NCBI GenBank assembly: GCA_031272415.1
Contig: JAISTU010000022.1
Coordinates: 1-13,233 of the forward strand
Direction: 5' to 3'
DNA: 13,233 nt
From: Bacteroidales bacterium
GTDB lineage: Bacteria > Bacteroidota > Bacteroidia > Bacteroidales > WCHB1-69
Part shown: positions 7,765-13,233 of the stretch, in pieces
How the letters are laid out: every line of letters begins with the position of its first letter
Numbering within the stretch: the stretch's first letter is position 1
Program-made: the position numbers and the translations under genes
Notes under the pieces: model-generated
The model's database searches: none
What the model was told of the DNA's origin: nothing
The model's input: the letters and a program-made list of their open reading frames with translations, nothing else

Positions 7765-8313
7765 TTAATTTATATTTACTAATTCCAATTCGCATACCAA
7801 AGCAGAATAAGCAGGTATTCTCCCCCCATTCCCATTGATACCGTATGCCAAATAAGAGGGAATAATGGCATTGACTTTTTGACCTGTTTTTAACAATTGT
7901 ACCAATTCATGCAAGCCAACCGCATCCTCCGAGCCATCAACAACAAACTCTTTTATTCCATCTTTTTTATAATCATAAACAACATCCCCTTTGGGAGTGC
8001 ATATTTTTCCTTTTAATTGCACCCTGTCTCTGGGTTTTGGTTTTACTCCGCCATTTTTTGGATTAACAATTTGATAGCACAAACCTGTTTCCGTTCGTTG
8101 CAAATCCCAACCGTAACGTGCCGCCAATAATGCTGCATCTTCCGCTTCTCGCCGAACAATTTCTTTGTTGGCAACTACATTGTCTTGTGTTGTATAAGAC
8201 GGGGTAGCAACAGGATAAACGTGAGCCGTAGGCTGCTCGTCCCCCGAACAAGCCACCAATACAAAAAGTGTACATAAAAGAAAAATGTTATTCAAAATTT
8301 GTCTTATTCCCAT
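7765..8313 (-). CDS. GldI-like FKBP-family lipoprotein with degenerate active site
   Basis: This 182-residue protein has a signal peptide ending in lipobox L-V-A-C (Cys22), a short linker, a charged helix around residues 48-65 and one FKBP domain (about 75-182). The length, the lipoprotein anchor and the helix before the domain match GldI-type proteins, which in Flavobacterium are needed for gliding motility and T9SS function. The fold is supported by I-I-P-S-Y-L-A-Y-G, G-R-I-P-A and a closing L-V-C-E-L-E-L strand. Two pocket residues differ from active FKBPs: the Tyr of V-H-Y-T-G is Leu (V-Q-L-K-G), and the pocket Trp is Leu134 (V-G-L-H-E-L). It may act as a chaperone rather than a good isomerase. 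Its ATG overlaps the end of the upstream phosphoesterase gene by 10 bp, suggesting translational coupling. GldI identity is probable but not proven, so no symbol is given. Confidence 0.85.
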   Translation of the reverse strand: MGIRQILNNIFLLCTLFVLVACSGDEQPTAHVYPVATPSYTTQDNVVANKEIVRREAEDAALLAARYGWDLQRTETGLCYQIVNPKNGGVKPKPRDRVQLKGKICTPKGDVVYDYKKDGIKEFVVDGSEDAVGLHELVQLLKTGQKVNAIIPSYLAYGINGNGGRIPAYSALVCELELVNIN

Positions 8314-9332
8314 GGCGCAAGTAATTGATTTTTATATAGTTTCACTGCATTTTTAAAAACTTCCAAAGCCTCTTCCATACTTCTGTAAAAATTGCCTCCG
8401 GATGCATTTTTATGTCCCCCTCCCTCAAAATGATTGCGAGCAAATACATTGGTGTCAAAATCACCTTTGGATCGAAATGAAATTCTAATTCTATCTTCTT
8501 TTTGATAAAATAAGGCTGCAAACCTTACGTTAATCATTGATAATCCGTAATTTACAATCCCATCTACATCTCCATGTTTGTAATTAAAGCGCTCCAAATC
8601 TTCCTTTGTTAAATAAATAAAAGAGGTAGCATATTCGTCCAACACCGTCAAACGGGTGCTTAAACAATACCCCAAAAGTCGTATTCTACTTTCTGTATAT
8701 GTCTGATACACAAGTTGATGTATCCTTTCACCGTCAATTTTATGACTAACCAAATCCTGCAACACTTTATAAGTAGAATCATTGTTGCAAGAATAACTCA
8801 AAGAGCCTGTATCTGTGATAATCCCTACATACAAACATTCTGCTATTTGCTTGTCAATGATATGTTTATCCTCCATCATTTCGGCGATAAAAAAGTAAAT
8901 CAATTCGGCAGTAGAAGATGTTTTTTCCGGCTCCGAATACATATAATCAAAATAAGTAGGCGGATAAAGGTGATGGTCTAACATGATTTTGGGCTGTTGA
9001 GATGCCTTTAATGCACTCTGTAACAGTCCCGTACGCTCAAAAACATTGAAGTCCAAACAAAATATTAAGTCAGAGGCTTGAAGTATCTGCTCACAGCGTT
9101 CTAACTCATTGCTAACCAGCAAAATAGTATCCGATTGTGGCATCCACTTCAAAAAGTCAGGAAAAGGATTTGGCGACAAAATATGCACTATATGCCCCTT
9201 CTTTTGGAGGTAAATTGCCATCGCCAATGCGGAACCAATAGCATCTCCGTCAGGGGAATAATGTATCACCAAAACTATCCTTTTAGGACTGTTAATCAAC
9301 GACTTAACTTCTAAAATTTCTTGTTTATTCAA
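8304..9332 (-). CDS. nrnA: DHH/DHHA1 phosphoesterase, NrnA-like oligoribonuclease / pAp phosphatase
   Basis: The 342-residue cytosolic enzyme shows every DHH metal-binding motif: H24-Y-S-P-D-G-D-A-I-G-S (Asp28, Asp30), L-D-F-N near residue 95, D119-H120-H121, and I-T-D-T-G-S with Asp174. The C-terminal DHHA1 substrate-binding domain ends with F-E-G-G-G-H-K-N-A-S-G-G (GGGH about 304-307). The length fits NrnA. Family members degrade 2-5 nt RNA fragments and hydrolyse 3'-phosphoadenosine 5'-phosphate to AMP, using manganese. The start is TTG (9330-9332): an in-frame TAA lies four codons upstream, and the next in-frame ATG falls inside the DHH core after the first catalytic residues. First gene of the six-gene cluster, with a -7 box about 33 bp upstream. 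Pairing with a GldI-like FKBP gene is, as far as I recall, common in Bacteroidota. Confidence 0.92.
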   Translation of the reverse strand: MNKQEILEVKSLINSPKRIVLVIHYSPDGDAIGSALAMAIYLQKKGHIVHILSPNPFPDFLKWMPQSDTILLVSNELERCEQILQASDLIFCLDFNVFERTGLLQSALKASQQPKIMLDHHLYPPTYFDYMYSEPEKTSSTAELIYFFIAEMMEDKHIIDKQIAECLYVGIITDTGSLSYSCNNDSTYKVLQDLVSHKIDGERIHQLVYQTYTESRIRLLGYCLSTRLTVLDEYATSFIYLTKEDLERFNYKHGDVDGIVNYGLSMINVRFAALFYQKEDRIRISFRSKGDFDTNVFARNHFEGGGHKNASGGNFYRSMEEALEVFKNAVKLYKNQLLAPWE

Positions 9333-9364
9333 CGTCTTTTAATCTTTTTTTTAGATGCAATTTA

Positions 9365-9372
9365 CAAAGATA
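9365..9372 (-). promoter_or_regulatory. Putative -7 box TATCTTTG of the nrnA operon promoter
   Basis: On the minus strand these bases read TATCTTTG, a full match to TAnnTTTG. The predicted transcription start is near 9358, giving a leader of about 25 nt before the TTG start at 9332. No TTG -33 element lies 17-23 bp upstream; that region is AATTAAAA repeat. The identical octamer drives secDF in the other direction. Confidence 0.6.
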
Positions 9373-9382
9373 CACTTTTTCT

Positions 9383-9421
9383 CAATTAAAAAATTAAAAA
9401 TTAAAAATCAATTAAAAATTG
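9383..9421. repeat. AT-only direct repeat stretch (AATTAAAA units)
   Basis: The block CAATTAAAAAATTAAAAATT and its continuation repeats AATTAAAA/ATTAAAAA units about four times with slight length slippage, and begins and ends with CAATT/AATTG. It sits immediately upstream of the nrnA -7 box, so it could act as an UP-like AT element. It may also be simple low-complexity sequence. Confidence 0.45.
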
Positions 9422-9450
9422 TAGAAACGGCATCCCTGCCGTTTTTTGTC
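9421..9450. repeat. Short palindromic repeat starting GTAGAAACG
   Basis: AAACGGCA (9425-9432) and TGCCGTTT (9437-9444) form a perfect 8-bp stem around TCCC, extendable with A-T and G-T pairs and followed by T-rich sequence. The outer GTAGA-x-ACG start and the CGT followed by T-rich sequence resemble the palindrome at 13201-13228, which suggests one dispersed repeat family. The hairpin plus T-run also looks like an intrinsic terminator read rightwards, but no gene ends just before it on that strand. Confidence 0.6.
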
Positions 9451-9522
9451 GGAGGCTCTCCATGCCTTGCCCGAATTAAAATGTAGATTTTATAAACATT
9501 TTATATTTGTTTTCAAAAAATA

Positions 9523-9571
9523 ATTCTCAATTCTCAATTCTCAATTCTCCATTCTTAATTCTCCATTCTCA
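9523..9571 (+). repeat. Seven-copy tandem heptamer array (ATTCTCA)
   Basis: Seven units in exact 7-bp phase: ATTCTCA (9523), ATTCTCA (9530), ATTCTCA (9537), ATTCTCC (9544), ATTCTTA (9551), ATTCTCC (9558) and ATTCTCA (9565), then ATT. Only T/C and A/C changes at the last three unit positions occur. A decayed copy is at 408-435, and one CTCCATTCTC decamer recurs at 13039-13048. Function unknown. Confidence 0.85.
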
Positions 9572-9724
9572 ATTAAAAAAAAAAATAATAAAAAAAAAGT
9601 TTTTAAAACTATAAGTTATTGAAAATAAATGAATTAGGTAATAAAAAAGGTCAAAAAACACCCATTTTCAGGCATTAAAAAAACACTTTTTTTTGAAAAA
9701 AAACGTTTGTATCAATATTTTTGC

Positions 9725-9732
9725 TATCTTTG
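9725..9732 (+). promoter_or_regulatory. Putative -7 box TATCTTTG of the secDF promoter
   Basis: TATCTTTG matches the Bacteroidota consensus TAnnTTTG exactly. A TTTG at 9706-9709 could be the -33 element, but the spacer is 15 bp, a little short of the usual 17-23. The predicted start of transcription is about 9739, leaving a ~57-nt AT-rich leader before the ATG at 9796. Confidence 0.65.
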
Positions 9733-9795
9733 TAAATTCGGTTAGAAATTATAAATAAAAAATATAAATAATTGATTTTTAAAGTAATATAAAAA

Positions 9796-12700
9796 ATGCG
9801 AAACAAAGGATTTATACTATTTTTTGCCATAACATTTGCCGTTGTATGTTTATACACGCTATCGTTCACCCTTGTAACGAGGGTAGTAGAGAAGAATGCA
9901 AAAGAATATGCGCAAAATGACCCTGGTAAACAGGCTTTGATAGAAAGAGCAGGTGATAACGCTTTTTTGCGAACTTATTTGCTTGACTCGGCTAATAAGG
10001 CAAGAGAGAATCAGTATCTTTCAATGATGTCTGATTCAGTGGTTTACAACCTTTTGGTAGCCAAATGGACATACAGGGAATGTAAAGAGTTGGAAATCAA
10101 CTTAGGTTTGGATTTAAAAGGCGGTATGAATGTCATGATGGAAGTATCCGTACCTGACATTATTCGCTCTTTGGCGGGCAATGGAGCAAAAGATTCGCTC
10201 TTTGTAAAAGCAATGGAATTGGCGATTGAACGTCAAAAACATTCACAAACCGATTTTGTAACCCTTTTTGCGGGGGCTTTTAAAGAAATTGCACCTGCAA
10301 ATGCCAAATTATCTACCATTTTTAGGAGCAATAAATTAACATTGCCACAGGGCGACCCTACTAATGATGATGTAGTAAAGGCTTTGAGGGAAGAAGCAAA
10401 TGCAGCATTGGACAATACATTCCGCGTATTGAGAACACGTATTGACCGCTTTGGCGTGGCACAGCCTAACATTCAACAATTGGCTAATACAGGCAGAATT
10501 ATGATTGAATTGCCGGGCGTAAAAGAGCCTGAACGTGTACGTAAATTATTGCAAGGTACTGCTCAATTGGAATTTTGGAAAACCTATGACATGGGTGATA
10601 TTCAAAAAGCATTAGACGACGTTAACACGCGTTTGGCTGAATTAAAAATATTTACCACAGATTCTACCCAAAAGGAAGATGCAACAGCATTGGAAGGCGA
10701 TACGACCGCATTGGCTGCCAATGACACTGCAAAAGTAGGACTTTCGGGGGCAGACACCATTGCCAGGGACGAGTCTCTGATGACAGAGGAAGAAATCAGA
10801 GCCAAATATCCGCTATGGTCAGTATTGCAAGTGGGTCAAAGAGAGGCGATGTCTAATGGAAAATACGGCGCATTGGTAGGCTATGTACATGAAAAAGATA
10901 CTGCCGAAGTCAATCGTATTTTTGCAATGGATATTGTAAAAAATATGTTGCCCGCAGATTTAAGATTAGCATGGCATGCACAAACAGGTAAAGAAAAAAC
11001 AGCATTTCACCAGTTGGTTGCTCTTAAAGCAGTAGGCGAACAAGGTGCTGTTTTGGACGGAAAAGTAATTACCGATGCCTCACAAGATTTCACCCAACAA
11101 GGCGGTAATGAAATCTCTATGAGCATGAACCAAGAAGGGGCTAAACAATGGAGCAAAATAACAGAAGAAAGCAAAGGCTCTCAAATTGCTATCGTTTTGG
11201 ATAATATTGTTTATTCTTATCCTATGGTAAATGACAAAATTCCTAACGGACGCTCTTCCATTACCGGTCAATTTTCACTCGAAGAGGCAAAGGATTTAGC
11301 CAATTTGCTCAAAGCGGGTAAATTAGCAGCCCCTGCCGTTATTGTATCGGAGGAAATTGTAGGTCCTACTTTGGGGCAAGAATCTATCCGATTAAGTATG
11401 ATTTCATTTGCATTAGCCTTCTGTTTGGTGTTGTTGTACATGATATTTTTCTATAACAGAGGCGGTATAGTGGCTTGTATTGCATTGATAACCAATGTAT
11501 TATTTATCTTTGGTACATTGGCATCTTTGGGAGCAGTACTTACTTTGCCCGGTATTGCGGGGATAGTGCTGACGCTGGGGATGGCTGTCGATGCGAATGT
11601 TATTATCTTTGAGCGTATTAAGGAGGAACTACGGTCGGGCAAAGCCTTACGATTAGCGATAGCAGACGGCTATAAAGCCTCCTATTCAGCCATTATTGAC
11701 GGTAACTTAACGACCATTATTACAGGTATTATTTTGTATGTATTTGGTTCCGGTCCTGTACAAGGTTTTGCTACAACGCTCATTATCGGTATTTTAACAT
11801 CAATGTTTACGGCGATATTTATCTCCCGCATTATCTTTACAACAGTGTTGGATAAGGGTAAAACGATTCGTTTCAGCAGCAAACTCAATGATAATTGGTT
11901 ATCGCATACACATATTGATTTTCTGAGCAAACGAAAAATATTTTACATTATTTCATGTTGTATTGTTGTTTTAAGTGGTATTTCATTGGCAGTCAAAGGT
12001 TTAGATTTAGGGATTGACTTTGCGGGCGGACGTAGTTATACTGTACGTTTTGACCATTCGGTTAAGCCTGATGAATTACGTGCATCGCTTACAGACGCAT
12101 TTGATGGAATTGCCCCTGAGGTAAAAACATTTGGCTCTGATAATCAAATGAAAATCACTACCAAATGGCGTGTGTCGGAAGATAATTCGCAAGTGGATTC
12201 ATTGGCAGAAGTCAAAATGTATGAAGGGTTAAAGCCATTTTTCAATACAGAAGTATCTCAAACCGATTTTAGTGTTCAAAACCAAAGTGTAGGTTTGATT
12301 TCTTCTCAAAAAGTGGGGGCAACTGTTTCGCGAGATATAACTATTGGTGCTATCATGTCTGTATTGTTCTCATTATTAGCCATTTTTGCTTATATAGCGA
12401 TACGTTTTCGCAAATGGCAATATGGTTTGGGCAGTTTGGCAGCATTGGCACACGTAACCATATTTACAATTGGTATGTATTCCATTTTTTCGGGTTTATT
12501 GCCTTTCACAATGGAGGTAGACCAATCATTTATAGCAGCCATTTTGACCATTATTGGTTATTCTATCAATGATGGTGTGGTTATTTTTGACCGTATCCGT
12601 GAAAATCGTGTATTGTATCCTAAACGTGATTTGTTGCTCAATATGAACTCGGCACTCAACTCTACTTTGGGACGTACTATCAATACTACCGGTACAACTT

Positions 12701-12876
12701 TGATAGTTTTGATTGCTATATTTATCTTTGGCGGTGAGGTAATACGTGGATTTGTATTCTCATTACTATGCGGTATTGCAGTAGGGTCATATTCCTCTAT
12801 ATTTATTGGAACATCACTGATATATGACCTTTCCCAAAAAGCAGACGCCAAACGTTTGAAAGAAGTTAAAAAATAA
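9796..12876 (+). CDS. secDF: SecDF fusion protein, Sec translocase accessory membrane protein
   Basis: The 1026-residue protein joins SecD and SecF in one chain, the usual arrangement in Bacteroidota. The SecD part has an N-terminal membrane helix (about 5-27), the D1 motif L-G-L-D-L-K-G-G (103-110), a large periplasmic P1 domain (conserved R-T-R-I-D-R-F-G-V), and five membrane helices from about 534. The latter include G-M-A-V-D-A-N with Asp599, the proton-path Asp known from SecD. The SecF part begins with a helix near 715-735, then L-G-I-D-F-A-G-G (738-745), a periplasmic domain and five more helices with Y-S-I-N-D-G (922-927) and F-D-R-I-R-E-N-R. It uses proton motive force to pull preproteins out of SecYEG on the periplasmic side. 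Residues ~290-330 are an Asp/Thr/Ala-rich, low-complexity insertion in the P1 region. A single-gene unit, with its own -7 box and terminator. Confidence 0.97.
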   Translation: MRNKGFILFFAITFAVVCLYTLSFTLVTRVVEKNAKEYAQNDPGKQALIERAGDNAFLRTYLLDSANKARENQYLSMMSDSVVYNLLVAKWTYRECKELEINLGLDLKGGMNVMMEVSVPDIIRSLAGNGAKDSLFVKAMELAIERQKHSQTDFVTLFAGAFKEIAPANAKLSTIFRSNKLTLPQGDPTNDDVVKALREEANAALDNTFRVLRTRIDRFGVAQPNIQQLANTGRIMIELPGVKEPERVRKLLQGTAQLEFWKTYDMGDIQKALDDVNTRLAELKIFTTDSTQKEDATALEGDTTALAANDTAKVGLSGADTIARDESLMTEEEIRAKYPLWSVLQVGQREAMSNGKYGALVGYVHEKDTAEVNRIFAMDIVKNMLPADLRLAWHAQTGKEKTAFHQLVALKAVGEQGAVLDGKVITDASQDFTQQGGNEISMSMNQEGAKQWSKITEESKGSQIAIVLDNIVYSYPMVNDKIPNGRSSITGQFSLEEAKDLANLLKAGKLAAPAVIVSEEIVGPTLGQESIRLSMISFALAFCLVLLYMIFFYNRGGIVACIALITNVLFIFGTLASLGAVLTLPGIAGIVLTLGMAVDANVIIFERIKEELRSGKALRLAIADGYKASYSAIIDGNLTTIITGIILYVFGSGPVQGFATTLIIGILTSMFTAIFISRIIFTTVLDKGKTIRFSSKLNDNWLSHTHIDFLSKRKIFYIISCCIVVLSGISLAVKGLDLGIDFAGGRSYTVRFDHSVKPDELRASLTDAFDGIAPEVKTFGSDNQMKITTKWRVSEDNSQVDSLAEVKMYEGLKPFFNTEVSQTDFSVQNQSVGLISSQKVGATVSRDITIGAIMSVLFSLLAIFAYIAIRFRKWQYGLGSLAALAHVTIFTIGMYSIFSGLLPFTMEVDQSFIAAILTIIGYSINDGVVIFDRIRENRVLYPKRDLLLNMNSALNSTLGRTINTTGTTLIVLIAIFIFGGEVIRGFVFSLLCGIAVGSYSSIFIGTSLIYDLSQKADAKRLKEVKK

Positions 12877-12898
12877 GGTTTTATTGTTGTTTTAGTTG

Positions 12899-12929
12899 AA
12901 AAATGCTGTCTCTTATGGCAGCATTTTTT
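12899..12929 (+). terminator. Intrinsic terminator of secDF
   Basis: AAAAATGCTGTC (12899-12910) pairs with GGCAGCATTTTT (12917-12928) around loop TCTTAT, with a single G-T wobble, and a run of six T closes it. It begins 22 bp after the secDF stop codon. The A-rich left arm means it could also work from the other strand. Confidence 0.9.
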
Positions 12930-13053
12930 ATTTCTTTTGCGGAGGCAATAGAAGAGCAAAAATAATTAAAAAACTTATCCGATTTTAGAACAAATTTATG
13001 CCAAAATGCAAAAAAAAATCTAAAAAATGAAAATCACTCTCCATTCTCCCCGT

Positions 13054-13076
13054 CCTGAAAGGACAAACCTTTCAGG
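13054..13076. repeat. Perfect palindrome CCTGAAAGG / CCTTTCAGG
   Basis: CCTGAAAGG (13054-13062) and CCTTTCAGG (13068-13076) are exact reverse complements separated by ACAAA. There is no T-run after it and no gene next to it, so a terminator is unlikely. It looks like a short dispersed palindrome. Confidence 0.75.
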
Positions 13077-13096
13077 TAAATTCTCTACATTCATCT

Positions 13097-13140
13097 AATC
13101 CTGATAATCGTGCTAATCTTATGAAAATCGTGGTTCAGAC
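13097..13140 (+). repeat. AATC-type 9-bp array ending in TTCAGAC, copy 1
   Basis: Consecutive units AATCCTGAT, AATCGTGCT and AATCTTATG, followed by AAAATCGTGG and the terminal TTCAGAC. The second copy, with the same unit order and the same GTGGTTCAGAC end, starts 52 bp later. Confidence 0.75.
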
Positions 13141-13148
13141 AATTTAAA

Positions 13149-13193
13149 AATCATAATAATCACGTCAATCATGTGAAAATCAGTGGTTCAGAC
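13149..13193 (+). repeat. AATC-type 9-bp array ending in TTCAGAC, copy 2
   Basis: Units AATCATAAT, AATCACGTC and AATCATGTG, then AAAATCAGTGG and TTCAGAC. It is imperfectly repeated from 13097-13140: the 9-bp phase and the closing GTGGTTCAGAC are kept, while the bases between AATC blocks vary. Conservation of phase but not of unit content is unusual for a simple duplication. Confidence 0.75.
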
Positions 13194-13200
13194 TACACAA

Positions 13201-13228
13201 GTAAAGACGTTGCATGCAACGTCTCTAC
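13201..13228. repeat. 28-bp palindromic repeat (GTAGAGACGTTGCA-type)
   Basis: GTAAAGACGTTGCA (13201-13214) faces TGCAACGTCTCTAC (13215-13228). The arms are exact reverse complements apart from one base, which is compatible with a G-T pair in RNA. Palindromes of this type are, as far as I recall, dispersed in many Bacteroidota and cyanobacterial genomes. A related element lies at 9421-9450. Confidence 0.8.
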
Positions 13229-13233
13229 ACTCT

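Larger units (their letters stand above)
2140..9332 (-). other. Probable six-gene operon: nrnA, three FKBP lipoproteins, T9SS cargo, GH3/beta-lactamase fusion
   Basis: All six genes point the same way with gaps of -10, 31, 33, 24 and 41 bp, and no intrinsic terminator or strong internal promoter was seen between them. The only good -7 box is in front of the first gene. Five of six products are exported: three lipoproteins, one T9SS cargo and one signal-peptide enzyme. No hairpin terminator was found after the last gene, which ends 24 bp from the convergent regulator gene. Confidence 0.7.
9333..9795. other. Divergent intergenic region between the nrnA operon and secDF
   Basis: These 463 bp hold no gene. 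From left to right there is a -7 box facing nrnA (9365-9372), an AATTAAAA-type repeat stretch (9383-9421), a GTAGAAACG palindrome (9421-9450), and a GC-richer patch with imperfect dyad symmetry (about 9449-9476: TCGGAGGC facing GCCT and CCGA). A perfect-phase heptamer array (9523-9571), long A and T tracts (9573-9700) and a -7 box facing secDF (9725-9732) follow. The A-tracts may bend DNA. An open frame on the minus strand at 9675-9869 is low-complexity and overlaps secDF, so it was dismissed. Confidence 0.65.
12930..13233. other. Gene-free repeat island downstream of secDF
   Basis: No frame with protein character was found in the last ~300 bp. Positions 12930-13040 are AT-rich with A-tracts. 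From 13039 on, different small repeats follow each other almost without gaps: a heptamer-family fragment (13039-13049), a 9-bp-stem palindrome (13054-13076), two copies of an AATC-type array (13097-13140 and 13149-13193) and a 28-bp palindrome (13201-13228). Confidence 0.7.

Noticed and set aside
9425..9447. Hairpin plus T-run as an intrinsic terminator
   Set aside because: No plus-strand gene ends upstream of it, as the neighbouring gene starts on the minus strand there. It resembles a dispersed palindrome family instead.
9523..9571. CRISPR-like array
   Set aside because: The 7-bp units are contiguous with no spacers and no cas genes nearby.
9675..9869. Minus-strand open frame in the divergent region running into secDF
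   Set aside because: Asn/Ile/Lys/Phe-rich low-complexity translation of A/T tracts; it overlaps the secDF start and its promoter.
12558..12959. Minus-strand open frame of 133 codons over the secDF end
   Set aside because: It is antisense to the conserved SecF membrane domain and runs through the terminator hairpin; no family likeness.

Overview
The window looks like a chromosomal piece of an AT-rich member of the Bacteroidota. The evidence is a one-polypeptide SecD-SecF fusion, a protein ending in a type IX secretion (T9SS) type A sorting domain, a GldI-like FKBP lipoprotein beside a DHH phosphoesterase, a TPR-membrane-HTH regulator of the Bacteroidota type, and promoter -7 boxes of the form TAnnTTTG. 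No tRNA, rRNA, CRISPR array or intact insertion sequence was seen.

Layout. Positions 1-300 hold the 3' end of an Rpn/PD-(D/E)XK nuclease family gene, cut by the window edge. After a short intergenic stretch with heptamer repeats and a TATTTTTG -7 box comes a plus-strand gene (496-2115) for a membrane-anchored TPR/HTH regulator. It converges on a compact minus-strand cluster of six genes (9332 down to 2140). In transcription order these are an NrnA-like DHH phosphoesterase with a TTG start, a GldI-like FKBP lipoprotein, two larger FKBP lipoproteins that are paralogues of each other, a small T9SS cargo protein, and a 1025-residue fusion of a NagZ-like glycoside hydrolase family 3 enzyme with a serine beta-lactamase-fold domain. 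Gaps are 24-41 bp, and the first pair overlaps by 10 bp. A 463-bp divergent intergenic region, rich in small repeats and with an identical TATCTTTG box facing each way, separates this cluster from secDF (9796-12876), which ends in a clear intrinsic terminator. The last 300 bp is a gene-free island of several different small repeats.

How it fits together. Apart from NrnA, everything in the six-gene cluster carries an export signal, and its divergent neighbour SecDF drives Sec export. The block reads as an envelope module: export (SecDF), folding of exported proteins (three FKBP lipoproteins), a T9SS cargo protein, and a peptidoglycan-directed two-domain enzyme. That functional link is inference from gene order. 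The features most worth following up are the GH3/beta-lactamase fusion inside this operon, the stepwise loss of active-site residues across the three FKBPs, and the families of intergenic repeats.
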